NCBI GenBank assembly: GCA_947449875.1
Contig: CANFSY010000007.1
Coordinates: 1-55,908 of the forward strand
DNA: 55,908 bases
Direction of reading: 5' to 3'
Source of the DNA: Paracoccaceae bacterium
GTDB lineage: Bacteria > Pseudomonadota > Alphaproteobacteria > Rhodobacterales > Rhodobacteraceae
Positions 8,004 through 16,860 of the stretch are shown here, piece after piece. The notes beneath the pieces are model-generated. The model did no database searches. It was not told the origin of the DNA and worked only from the letters and a program-made list of their open reading frames with translations. How positions within the stretch are numbered: position 1 is the first letter of the stretch; every line of letters begins with the position of its first letter. The translations under genes were made by a program, and so were the position numbers.

Positions 8004-8771
8004 TCAAGCGGGGAACGGGGCGGCGTAGTCTTCGAACGTGATGTTCTGCGCGATTTTGCGCGCCTCGGCCTCGGCCTCGGGCGAGCGGATGGTCCAGCAC
8101 AAGATCGCAGCCCCCTGGGCCTTAAGTTCGGCCACACGCGGGCGATGCAGATCGCGCGCTTCGTGGCTGATAAAGGATGACAGGCTGCGGTCGTAATCGG
8201 GAATTTCGCGCAAGCGGTCACAGGTCGCAGCGCTGAGCGGGGCCCAGTCAGCATCATAAGCCGAGGTGGTCAACCCGCGCGGGCGGTTGGGGCAAAGCCG
8301 CGCCATATGGGCGACAGACTCGGGGTTGAACGACATCAGCGCCACATCGCCGGAATAGCTTTCCAGATCGCGGGCGGTGGCCTGTTCCAAGCGCCCATCG
8401 GTTTGCGACATGGTCAGGGTCTGGTCCTTGATTTCCACCAACAGCGGCACGGCCCCGCCGATCAACGTCAGGACTTGGGCAAAGGTCGGGATCGTGTCAT
8501 CCGATCCGGCCAATTTGATACGGCCCAGTTCGGCAGCACTGCGGGCGTTGAGAGGTCCGGCCTCGTCGGTCAGGCGGCCCAGATCTTCGTCGTGAAAGAC
8601 CATAGCCACGCCATCTGCCGACAGTTGCAGATCAATTTCTATTCCATACCCCGCCGCACGGGCCGCCCTTATGGCCGAGGGCGAGTTTTCAATCCGCCTG
8701 CGGGCGCGGTCGTGCAGCGCGCGGTGGGCAATGGGGCAACGCACAAAGGCTGATGGCAGCGGCACGCGCAT
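8004..8771 (-). CDS. Glycerophosphodiester phosphodiesterase (GDPD family)
   Basis: The enzyme hydrolyses glycerophosphodiesters to glycerol 3-phosphate and an alcohol. The N-terminus has IAHRALHDRARRRIENS (usual 'AHRG....PENT' with Ala replacing the Gly), then GYGIEIDLQLSADGVAMVFH with the metal-binding Glu-Asp pair and the His of FHDEDLGRLT. The C-terminal CWTIRSPEAE matches the common 'WTVN' region. I start at 8771, where ATG follows the RidA stop (TAAGATG), giving about 255 residues. The cytoplasmic form is likely because no signal peptide is seen. Confidence 0.85.
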   Translation of the reverse strand: MRVPLPSAFVRCPIAHRALHDRARRRIENSPSAIRAARAAGYGIEIDLQLSADGVAMVFHDEDLGRLTDEAGPLNARSAAELGRIKLAGSDDTIPTFAQVLTLIGGAVPLLVEIKDQTLTMSQTDGRLEQATARDLESYSGDVALMSFNPESVAHMARLCPNRPRGLTTSAYDADWAPLSAATCDRLREIPDYDRSLSSFISHEARDLHRPRVAELKAQGAAILCWTIRSPEAEAEARKIAQNITFEDYAAPFPA

Positions 8772-8772
8772 C

Positions 8773-9237
8773 TTAGCGCACCTCGAAGATGGCTTCGATT
8801 TCAACGGCCACGCCCAGCGGCAAAGATACGGCTGACACCGCTGATCGCGCATGGCGGCCCGCCTCGCCCATCGCGGCGACAAGAAAGTCTGACGCGCCGT
8901 TGATCACCTTAGGCTGGTCAACAAAATCGGCGGTCGAGTTTACAAAGCCCACCAGTTTCACCGTCCGCACCACGCGGTCAAGGTCACCGCCGCAGGCGGC
9001 CTTAAGCTGGGCGAGCAAGGCAATCGCACAGGTTTTGGCCGCTTCTGCGCCCTGTGCCGCATCCAAATCAGCCCCAAGCTTGCCCGTGATCAACCCACCC
9101 GCCGCATCGCGGCTGATCTGACCGGAGATATAGACTTGGGCACCCACCTGAACGAAGGGCACGTAGTTTGCAGCGGGGGCCGGCGCATTGGGCAAGGTTA
9201 CGCCAAGCGCTGTCAGACGGGTTTCGATCGCAGACAT
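8773..9237 (-). CDS. RidA family (YjgF/YER057c/UK114) protein
   Basis: The 154-residue protein is the longer RidA-like subtype. It has FVQVGAQVYISGQISRDAAG near residues 28-47, a middle section DLDRVVRTVKLVGFVNS and a C-terminal GVAVEIEAIFEVR. Canonical RidA hydrolyses reactive enamine/imine intermediates. The usual catalytic Arg position in the C-terminal strand is not obvious here, so deaminase activity is uncertain. It begins the run ridA-like, GDPD, DUF482, pterin dehydratase, with overlaps or short gaps that suggest co-transcription. Confidence 0.85.
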   Translation of the reverse strand: MSAIETRLTALGVTLPNAPAPAANYVPFVQVGAQVYISGQISRDAAGGLITGKLGADLDAAQGAEAAKTCAIALLAQLKAACGGDLDRVVRTVKLVGFVNSTADFVDQPKVINGASDFLVAAMGEAGRHARSAVSAVSLPLGVAVEIEAIFEVR

Positions 9238-9312
9238 GGTTCCTCCGAAAAATAGGGGTTGCGCAACGCTACGCTGCGGTCGTGACAGGGTAAAGACGGT
9301 GGGAAGCCGCCT

Positions 9313-10761
9313 TTAATTTTCGCGCATGGCCATACGGAAATAATCGGTGAAAGGTTTGAGAAGATAGGCCATGGGCGTATGGTCGCCCGTGCCGATATAG
9401 GCTTGCACCGGCATGCCGGGGACAAGCTTTTTATCCTTCAACTTGGCCAATTCCCCAGCTTCCAATATGATCTCGGCGCGGTAAAAGCTTTGGTGGCTGG
9501 CCTGATCGCTCATCGCATCGGCTGAAATGGTGGTCAAAGTGCCCACCAGTTGCGGTGTCGAGCGAGCGGAAAAGGAGGCAAAAGACACCCGCACCTCTTG
9601 GCCCAAATGCACCTCGTCCACGTGGATCGGCGGGATTTGCGCGATGATGATCAAGGGGCGATCTTGCGGAATGATATACATAATCGGGTCGGCAGGACGG
9701 ATCACCGACTGCGGCGTTGTCACCGCCAAGCCCAGCACAATGCCCGATACAGGCGCGCGAATTTCAAGGTGGTCGACCTGTTCGGTCAGGGCGCGCCGAC
9801 GCTCTGCCAGTTCAAGGGTCTTGTCGCCCATATCGCGCAACTGGGCATTGGCATCTTCGCGGCGGGCCGATTTGATTTGCAGGATCTGCAGCTTGGTTTC
9901 GGTGGCTTTGCCTTCGGATTGCGCAAGGTTCGATTGCAACTCGCCCCGATTGCCATCCAGCCGCGCCACTTCGCGCTTTAGGTCCATTATTCGGGCCGAT
10001 TGGGTCAAGCCCTTGTCCAGCAAAGTTTGTTGATCGGCGATTTCGGGTGACAGAAGGGCAATCTGGTCATCAAGCGCCGCCATCTGCGCCGCGATTCCCT
10101 GCCCTTGCGAGGCGATCTGGTCCAACCTTTTGCCCAACTGGTCGATCTGGGCGTTTTGGGTTTCCAGACGGGCGACGAAAAGGCGCTTTTGCCCTTCGAT
10201 CTGCTCGGCGACATCGGGGCGCGTTGCGGCAAGGTCGGTCAATTCGGCGGGAAAGACCAGTTCGGTCAGATCATCACGCTCGGCCTCTAGGCGGGCTTTG
10301 CGGGCCATGCCGTCAAACAATTGCCCCTCGACAATGGCCAGTTCCGCTTTGACCTGCGTGCCATCCAGCCGGATCAACAGGTCGCCGGATTTCACGGTTT
10401 GCGCCTCTTGCACGGCGATTTCGGCGACAACGCCGCCGTTGGGATGCTGCACAATTTGGCGGTTTTGTTCCACCTGCACCACACCCGGCGCCACGACCGC
10501 GCCCGAGATGGTGGTCATCATGCCCCAGCCGCCGAAAAAGGCGATCAGCAGGGCGATGGTTACAACACCTGTCCAAATCGGCTTGCGCGCTGACCAAGCC
10601 AAAGGGTTGGGCAAGGCCGACGGCGCAGGCTCACGCTTTGACACGGCGGTCGGCCGAGGAATATCCAGCGCCGTGGCCGCAAGCATTGCAGGAACCGGAG
10701 CGTCATTTTCGGGGCGATCCGCGGGGGTTTGGTTGGCATCCGATGGGGGAAGATTGGTCAT
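9313..10761 (-). CDS. HlyD-family type I secretion membrane-fusion protein
   Basis: About 482 residues. A cytoplasmic Pro-rich head is followed by one membrane segment (WTGVVTIALLIAFFGGWGMM), then the HlyD start GVVQVEQNRQIVQHPNGGVV, a lipoyl-type half, a long periplasmic coiled coil rich in Gln/Leu/Asp, and a second half with LEIRAPVSGIVLGLAV. The end has PGMPVQAYIGTGDHTPMAYL and the usual KPFTDYFRMAMRE tail. It links the ABC exporter to an outer-membrane TolC-type channel. The start is ATG 10761, overlapping the ABC stop (ATGA). No TolC or secreted RTX-type substrate gene is in the window. Confidence 0.93.
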   Translation of the reverse strand: MTNLPPSDANQTPADRPENDAPVPAMLAATALDIPRPTAVSKREPAPSALPNPLAWSARKPIWTGVVTIALLIAFFGGWGMMTTISGAVVAPGVVQVEQNRQIVQHPNGGVVAEIAVQEAQTVKSGDLLIRLDGTQVKAELAIVEGQLFDGMARKARLEAERDDLTELVFPAELTDLAATRPDVAEQIEGQKRLFVARLETQNAQIDQLGKRLDQIASQGQGIAAQMAALDDQIALLSPEIADQQTLLDKGLTQSARIMDLKREVARLDGNRGELQSNLAQSEGKATETKLQILQIKSARREDANAQLRDMGDKTLELAERRRALTEQVDHLEIRAPVSGIVLGLAVTTPQSVIRPADPIMYIIPQDRPLIIIAQIPPIHVDEVHLGQEVRVSFASFSARSTPQLVGTLTTISADAMSDQASHQSFYRAEIILEAGELAKLKDKKLVPGMPVQAYIGTGDHTPMAYLLKPFTDYFRMAMREN

Positions 10762-12494
10762 GCCACACCTCCGGCGGTTGGGGTTTTGGCAATTTCGGCG
10801 TGGTTTTTGACCATGTCTTTCAGCACCGCATCGCGCGGACCAAAGGCCCGCCGCGCACCATCTTCCAAGACCAGCAACATTTCGCATTCCTGAATCGCTG
10901 CCGGGCGGTGCGCCATGATCAAAACGGCGCAGCCGTCCTCTTTCATTTGGCGGATCGCTTGGTTCAGCGCGACAGACCCGTCGTTATCAAGGTTGGAATT
11001 GGGCTCGTCCAGCACCAAAAGCACCGGATTGCCGTAAAGGGCGCGGGCCAAGCCGATGCGTTGGATTTGCCCGCCCGACAGCCGGCCGCCCAAGGCCTGC
11101 ACGCGGGTGTCATAGCCATCGGGCAGTTTGGTGATCATGTCATGGGCAGCGGCTTTGCGCGCCGCTTCGACCACAGCGGCACCGTCGGGGTTTTGCTGCA
11201 GACGGGCAATGTTTTCGGCAATGGTCCCGTCAAACAAGGTGATTCGCTGCGGCAGATAGCCGATATAGCTGCCCAATTGGTCAGGATCGTATTGATCCAG
11301 CGCCGCGCCATCCAGCCGCACCTTGCCACCCGCCGGTTTCCAAGCGCCGATCAGCGCGCGGGCGAGGCTGGATTTGCCAGCACCCGAAGGCCCGATCACG
11401 CCCACGGCCTGCCCCGGTTCTAGCCGGAAGTTCACCATGCGCAGCACGGCTTGGCTTTCGCCCGGCGGCACCACGGTCAGATTTTGCGCCTCTAGCAGGG
11501 CGCGGGGGCGGGGGAGTTCGGTATGCGGTGGTTCAGGTTGCACCCGGCTTAACAGTTCTGACAGGCGCGCACGCCCTTCTTGAGCGCGCGTGACCAGCGC
11601 CCATTGGCCGATCACCACTTCGATCGGCTGCAAAGCGCGGCCCAAAAGAATAGATCCGGTGATCATCGCGCCGGACCCGACATCGCTGTTCAGCACCAAA
11701 TAGGCCCCCGCCCCCAACATGGCCGATTGCAGGAACTGACGGAATACTTTGGAAATCGTGCCGAAGACCCCGCCAAGGTCGGCCGCGACAAGGCTTTGTT
11801 CCAGCCCGTTGCGGCGCGTGACTTGCCAACGATCAAAGGCTGCATTGGTCATGCCCAAGGCTTGCACCACCTCTGCCTCTTGCTTGATGCCGTCCGACAA
11901 CTGCTCGCCCCGCAGGGTCGAGGCATTGGCCTTTTGCAGCGGCGCTTTGGTCATCGCTTGGTTCAACACCGTGACAACAATCAAAATCACCCCGCCGGCC
12001 ACCGATATCCAGCCCAACAGCGGGTGAAACACAAAGATCGCCACCAAGAACATCGGGGCCCAAGGAATATCAAACAGCGCAATCAACACAGGCGAGGCCC
12101 ATAGCCGCTGCACCGCTTCCAAGTCACGCTGGGCGGACAGCGCGGCAGGATCGGTCGGTGAAACCGCCATGCGCTTCATCGCAGCGGCAAACACCCGACG
12201 GTCCAGCTTTTGTTGCATCCGCGCGCCGATCCGCGCCATGATTCGGCCCCGCGCGTAATCCAGCACGCCCATGGCCAGATACAAAACCGCCATCAACGCC
12301 GACAAAGCCCACAGCGTCGGCTCTGACCGGCTGCCAAGCACGCGGTCGTAGACCTGCAACATGTAAAGCGGGCCGGTCAGCATCAAGAGATTGACGAAGA
12401 TCGAAAAGAAAAACGCCGCAAACAAAAGGCCACGCAGATCCCGGCGTGCAGCATCCAACTCGTCACGACCGCGCTTGAATTCGATGGGCGCCAT
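10758..12494 (-). CDS. Type I secretion system ABC permease/ATPase (PrtD-like)
   Basis: The 578-residue protein has an N-terminal six-helix ABC transmembrane domain (starting LLFAAFFFSIFVNLLMLTGP) and a C-terminal nucleotide-binding domain. Walker A GPSGAGKS lies at residues 368-375, signature LSGGQ at 472-476 and Walker B VLLVLDEP at 491-498, with the H-loop in IMAHRPAAIQ. There is no N-terminal C39 peptidase-like domain, matching the PrtD/AprD class that exports unprocessed proteins. It overlaps the HlyD gene by four bases, so the two form one operon. Confidence 0.93.
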   Translation of the reverse strand: MAPIEFKRGRDELDAARRDLRGLLFAAFFFSIFVNLLMLTGPLYMLQVYDRVLGSRSEPTLWALSALMAVLYLAMGVLDYARGRIMARIGARMQQKLDRRVFAAAMKRMAVSPTDPAALSAQRDLEAVQRLWASPVLIALFDIPWAPMFLVAIFVFHPLLGWISVAGGVILIVVTVLNQAMTKAPLQKANASTLRGEQLSDGIKQEAEVVQALGMTNAAFDRWQVTRRNGLEQSLVAADLGGVFGTISKVFRQFLQSAMLGAGAYLVLNSDVGSGAMITGSILLGRALQPIEVVIGQWALVTRAQEGRARLSELLSRVQPEPPHTELPRPRALLEAQNLTVVPPGESQAVLRMVNFRLEPGQAVGVIGPSGAGKSSLARALIGAWKPAGGKVRLDGAALDQYDPDQLGSYIGYLPQRITLFDGTIAENIARLQQNPDGAAVVEAARKAAAHDMITKLPDGYDTRVQALGGRLSGGQIQRIGLARALYGNPVLLVLDEPNSNLDNDGSVALNQAIRQMKEDGCAVLIMAHRPAAIQECEMLLVLEDGARRAFGPRDAVLKDMVKNHAEIAKTPTAGGVA

Positions 12495-12525
12495 AGGTCT
12501 AATCCTGACTATTCAGAGAGGTTTG

Positions 12526-12554
12526 GGTATAAAATGCGTCGTCTTGCCGAGCAA
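12526..12554 (-). promoter_or_regulatory. Predicted sigma70 promoter of the type I secretion operon
   Basis: On the minus strand TTGCTC (12554-12549) and TATACC (12531-12526) are 17 bases apart, about 32 bases upstream of the ABC gene start. The match to consensus is fair only. Confidence 0.35.
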
Positions 12555-12648
12555 CGCGCTTGCCCGTTGTCTTGTCTTGCCGCTCGTCATAGTACTTGCA
12601 CTGAAAAAGTAAAAGACTTGCCAACACATTTGGAAAAGACTGGCCAGA

Positions 12649-13404
12649 ATGAAAAATTTAGGTTCCCTGCCCACGCGAACACGGCGCAAAGGCCTGATGG
12701 TTGCGGCCGTTTTGGCGCTTGGCCTGCAGGCCTGTGCGCCGGCCGTAGCGCCGCAGGGCATCAACGACCCCTTCGAAAAGCAAAACCGCGCCACCCATGC
12801 GTTGAACCTGAAGCTTGACACCTACATCGTGCGCCCTTTGGCCAACAAAGCCACGCGGGTCTTGCCCGAACCGGTGGTGCAAGGGGTCAGCAACTTTGCG
12901 GGCAACCTTGATTTGCCCGGCATGGTCGCCAATGACCTGCTGCAGGCCAAGTTCGGGGCGGCCCTGCAAAACACGCTGCGGTTTGCGCTGAACTCGACCA
13001 TCGGGATCGGGGGGCTCTTTGATCCCGCCACCAAGCTGGGCGCTGCAGCCAAAGACACCGACTTTGGCGAGACGTTGAGCGTTTGGGGTATGGCCGAGGG
13101 GGCCTATGTCGAACTGCCGTTCTACGGCCCGTCGACGCAGCGCGATGCTGTGGGGACCGTGGTGGACGTGATTTTCGACCCGACCCGCCTGTTGATCCCG
13201 AAAGACCACCGCTGGGTCACAACTGCCGCCCAAATCGCAGCACGCATCGGAGATCGTGGCCGCTATTCCGAAACGGTCGATTCGATCCTATATGACAGTG
13301 CAGACGGCTACGCCCAAGCGCGGCTCTTGTATCTTGAGAACCGCCGCCACAATTTAGGCCAGACCACGGCCGATTCAGAGTTCGAGGACCCCTATGCGCA
13401 GTAA
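12649..13404 (+). CDS. mlaA: MlaA (VacJ) outer-membrane lipoprotein
   Basis: MlaA removes mislocalised phospholipids from the outer leaflet of the outer membrane. The N-terminus has a lipoprotein signal ending LALGLQACAP with the lipobox Cys. The family signature follows: NDPFEKQNRATHALN, DTYIVRPLANKATRVLP, and later FGETLSVWGMAEGAYVELPF and GPSTQRDAVGTVVD. Length (251 residues) is normal. It overlaps mlaC by 11 bases. The mlaFED transporter genes are not in this window. Confidence 0.95.
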   Translation: MKNLGSLPTRTRRKGLMVAAVLALGLQACAPAVAPQGINDPFEKQNRATHALNLKLDTYIVRPLANKATRVLPEPVVQGVSNFAGNLDLPGMVANDLLQAKFGAALQNTLRFALNSTIGIGGLFDPATKLGAAAKDTDFGETLSVWGMAEGAYVELPFYGPSTQRDAVGTVVDVIFDPTRLLIPKDHRWVTTAAQIAARIGDRGRYSETVDSILYDSADGYAQARLLYLENRRHNLGQTTADSEFEDPYAQ

Positions 13405-14017
13405 AAGCGACTCCACCGCGATGACCCTGACCCGCCGTGCCTTTGGTGCGGGCCTTGCCTCGGGTGCGGGGTTTTTGGCCTTTGCCTTGCCCGTGCGTGC
13501 CCTGAGTGTCGATCAGGCCCGCCAACTGGTGGACAAGTTGATCGCCGACATCAACGCAACCATCAACTCTGGCAAATCCGAACAGGCGATGTTTGGCGAC
13601 TTTGAGCAGATCTTTGTCACCTATGCCGATGTGGCGACCATCGCGCGGTCGGCCCTTGGGCCTGCGTCTAAGCAGGCCAGTGCGGGCCAGATGGCGGCGT
13701 TCACCAAGGCCTATCAGGGCTATATCAGCCGCAAATACGGTCGCCGCTTCCGCGAATTCATCGGCGGCAAGATCGAAGTGACAGACGCGCGGCCCTATAA
13801 AAGCTATTACGAAGTCATCTCGACCGCGACCTTGCAGGGCGAAGCCCCCTTTGATCTGCGCTGGTGGGTGGGCGACAAATCCGGTCGCAACCTGTTCTTC
13901 AACATCATCATCGAAGGCGTCAATATGCTGGCGTCCGAACGCACCGAGATTGGCGCGATCTTGGACAAGAACGGTGGCGATATTGACAAGCTGGTTGCAT
14001 CGCTGGAAGCGACCTAA
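13394..14017 (+). CDS. mlaC: MlaC/Ttg2-type periplasmic phospholipid-binding protein
   Basis: A twin-Arg-like leader (MTLTRRAFGAGLASGAGFLA) precedes the mature domain, which starts LSVDQARQLVDKLIADIN. It contains YADVATIARSALGP, FTKAYQGYISRKYGRRFREF and the end FNIIIEGVNMLASERTEIGA, all typical of the MlaC/Tol_Tol_Ttg2 family. It carries phospholipid across the periplasm between MlaA and MlaFEDB. Translation is probably coupled to mlaA (11-base overlap). A terminator follows at 14041. Confidence 0.93.
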   Translation: MRSKSDSTAMTLTRRAFGAGLASGAGFLAFALPVRALSVDQARQLVDKLIADINATINSGKSEQAMFGDFEQIFVTYADVATIARSALGPASKQASAGQMAAFTKAYQGYISRKYGRRFREFIGGKIEVTDARPYKSYYEVISTATLQGEAPFDLRWWVGDKSGRNLFFNIIIEGVNMLASERTEIGAILDKNGGDIDKLVASLEAT

Positions 14018-14040
14018 CCGCGCCAAAACACCGTCACTGT

Positions 14041-14065
14041 GGCCGGGGCTTTCCCCGGCCTTTTC
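14041..14065 (+). terminator. Rho-independent terminator of mlaA-mlaC
   Basis: GGCCGGGG, a short CTTT loop and CCCCGGCC form an 8-bp GC-only stem followed by TTTTC. It lies 24 bases after the mlaC stop and just before the convergent penicillin-binding protein gene. Confidence 0.85.
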
Positions 14066-14074
14066 GTTGCAGCC

Positions 14075-16231
14075 TCAGTTTCCCTTGCCCAGCAATTGCT
14101 GCAACACCGATGTGAATGGATCGACCGCAGGCTCTTGCGCGGTGTCTTTTGGCGGCAGCGGGGTGGCGGTTGCGTCAGGGCTGGGGGGCTGGCGCGGTTC
14201 GGGCACGATCACGGGCAGCGGTGTGACGGGCAGGCCGTCTTCGACACGGGTCATCACCTCGTGCCAGATTTCGGCAGGAATACCGCCGCCGGTCACGCCG
14301 GTCAGGGGCGTGTTGTTGTCATAACCCATCCAGACGCCGGTGACGTAATCGGCGGTAAAGCCAATGAACCACGCATCGCGCGCCTCGGATGTGGTGCCGG
14401 TTTTGCCCGCAACGGGGCGATCCCCCAATTGCGCCCGCTGTCCTGTGCCGTTTTGCACCACTTGGGTCATCATCCACGTCAGTTCCTTGGCCGCAGTGTC
14501 CGAGATCACGCGCGCCCCCATGCCGCCGATTTGGCCGATCAGGGGCGTCTGGTCGCCCTTTAAGGACAGCTCGCGCAGCCCATAGGGGGCCACAGCCGAT
14601 CCGCCATTCAAAATGCCCGCATAAGCCCCCGTCATTTGCAGCAAGGTCGCCTCTGAGGCCCCCAGCGCCAAGGCAGGCCCCGCCGCCAGATCACCCGAGA
14701 TGCCAAAACCATGGGCCGTGTTGCGCACCGTATCCAGCCCCACAGCCATGGCAATCTTGACGGCGGGAATGTTGCGGCTTTCTTGCATGGCTTGATAGAT
14801 CGGGATCACACCTTTGAATTCGTTGTCATAATTGCTTGGCGTCCAAGGGCCTGACCCCGGGATATTGACGGTCAAGGGGCTGTCGTCGACATAGTCCATC
14901 GGGCTCCACCCGATATTCAGTGCCGAGGCATAGACAAAAGGCTTAAAGCTTGACCCTGTCTGCCGCAGCGCCTGCGTGGCGCGGTTGAACGAACCCGCCT
15001 GCGGCAGATCGCGCCCCCCCACCATGGCCCGCACCGCGCCATCCGCGCTCATCACGACAATCGCCGCTTGGGCGTTGGACCCGTCTTTGAGCTTTTTGGC
15101 AAAGACGGCCGTCAGCGCCTCTTCGGCGGCCTTTTGCAGGCGCGGGTCCAGCGTGGTCTTGATGATGACATCTTCGGTCGTGGTGTTGCCCAGATAAGCG
15201 GGCGTGCTTTCCATCACCCAGTCGGCAAAGGCCCCGCCCGCATTGCGCGCTGCCGCCTGCGACAGTTCGGCGGGATGGGCCAAGGCATCCTCTGCCTCGG
15301 CTTTCGTCAAAAAGCCTTGCTCCTGCATCAAGCCGATGATCACCGCCGCCCGATCGCGGGCGCGCTGCAGATTGTTGGTGGGCGCATACTTAGATGGCGC
15401 TTTCAACAGCCCCGCCAACATTGCCGATTCGGCGGGCGACAGATTGGCCGAGGATTTGCCGAAATACCGCTGCGAGGCCGCTTCAAACCCGCGACTGCCC
15501 GCGCCCAGATAGGCGCGGTTGAAATAGATCGTCAGGATTTCGTCCTTGGTGTACTTGGCCTCCATCGCCAAGGCATAGGGCACCTCTTTGATCTTGCGCT
15601 TTAGCCCGCCGGAACGGCAGTCGTCCTCATAATCGCTTTCCGACTTCCACTGGGTCGGATCAAACGCCACCCCAAGGCACAAAAGCTTGGCCGTTTGCTG
15701 GGTAATCGTCGACCCGCCGTTGCCTTCAAACGCCCCGCGTCCGGCGCGCAGGTTTATTGCCACGGCCGAAATGATGCCACGGGGGCTGACGCCGAAATGC
15801 TGGTAAAAACGCTTGTCCTCGGTCGCGATCACCGCGTGCAGCAGGTTGGGCGACACGGTTTGCGGTGTGACCTGCCCGCCAAAGGTTTCGCCGCGCCACG
15901 CAAAGACCTGATTGTTGGTATCCAGCATGGTGACAGACCCGCGCGCGCGCCCGTCGATCAAGGCCGACACGGGGGGCAGTTGCACGTAAAAGTACAAGAC
16001 AGCGCAGCCAAGTACGGTTGCGCCCACGACAGCGGCACGCCACACAATCCCCCAGACCATGCGCCGCAGAAAATGGGCGAACCCGGCCACAATCCCGCGT
16101 TTGCGCGCAGCTTTGCGCCGTGGCACCCGCCGCGCGGCCGGCGGCTTGGCCGGAGGTTTGCCCCGCCCGCCCGCAGGCGCGCCGTAGCGCCGATCGGCGG
16201 TCAAAGGCCGCCCTTTGGAAGTGGATGCCAT
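14075..16231 (-). CDS. Class A penicillin-binding protein (PBP1A/1B type)
   Basis: This bifunctional enzyme polymerises glycan strands and cross-links peptides. A basic cytoplasmic tail of about 60 residues precedes one membrane segment (about 62-82). The GT51 domain has EDKRFYQHFG at about 138-147 and GGSTITQQTAKLL. The transpeptidase has SxxK at S427-K430 (TGSSFKP), SRN at 485-487 and KTG at 610-612. The C-terminus is Pro-rich. I start at 16231 (MASTSKGRPL). The upstream in-frame extension has no family character. Confidence 0.94.
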   Translation of the reverse strand: MASTSKGRPLTADRRYGAPAGGRGKPPAKPPAARRVPRRKAARKRGIVAGFAHFLRRMVWGIVWRAAVVGATVLGCAVLYFYVQLPPVSALIDGRARGSVTMLDTNNQVFAWRGETFGGQVTPQTVSPNLLHAVIATEDKRFYQHFGVSPRGIISAVAINLRAGRGAFEGNGGSTITQQTAKLLCLGVAFDPTQWKSESDYEDDCRSGGLKRKIKEVPYALAMEAKYTKDEILTIYFNRAYLGAGSRGFEAASQRYFGKSSANLSPAESAMLAGLLKAPSKYAPTNNLQRARDRAAVIIGLMQEQGFLTKAEAEDALAHPAELSQAAARNAGGAFADWVMESTPAYLGNTTTEDVIIKTTLDPRLQKAAEEALTAVFAKKLKDGSNAQAAIVVMSADGAVRAMVGGRDLPQAGSFNRATQALRQTGSSFKPFVYASALNIGWSPMDYVDDSPLTVNIPGSGPWTPSNYDNEFKGVIPIYQAMQESRNIPAVKIAMAVGLDTVRNTAHGFGISGDLAAGPALALGASEATLLQMTGAYAGILNGGSAVAPYGLRELSLKGDQTPLIGQIGGMGARVISDTAAKELTWMMTQVVQNGTGQRAQLGDRPVAGKTGTTSEARDAWFIGFTADYVTGVWMGYDNNTPLTGVTGGGIPAEIWHEVMTRVEDGLPVTPLPVIVPEPRQPPSPDATATPLPPKDTAQEPAVDPFTSVLQQLLGKGN

Positions 16232-16501
16232 CCTAAGCCCTGCCTGTACCCGTACCGCGCCGCCCGTTTCGGGCTTGTTCTGGCAAGATCTATCCCATCG
16301 CGCCCGGAATGTGGAGCGATACATCAGTGCGATTCGACTTCGTTTTTCGCCTGTTTAATAAGCATATGAGTTAATTTTTAGCAGTAATGCGCATTTTTTA
16401 ATCACCTGGAGTGCCGTGGCTGGCTGCGACCTTGAACATTCCGCCCGTAAGTTAAGATGTGTGACTCAGAAAGGTGCCGATAGGTGTTGTCGGAAGGGTG
16501 A

Positions 16502-16843
<342 letters not shown>

Positions 16844-16860
16844 GCGTTTGGTTTAGGGGA

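Noticed and set aside
16380-16500. Sigma54 promoter upstream of glnK
   Set aside because: I looked for a GG-N10-GC element; the closest stretch (TGGCTGCGACCTTG) does not match well. A sigma70-like TTGAAC/TAAGAT pair has only 15-base spacing. Neither is strong enough to report.
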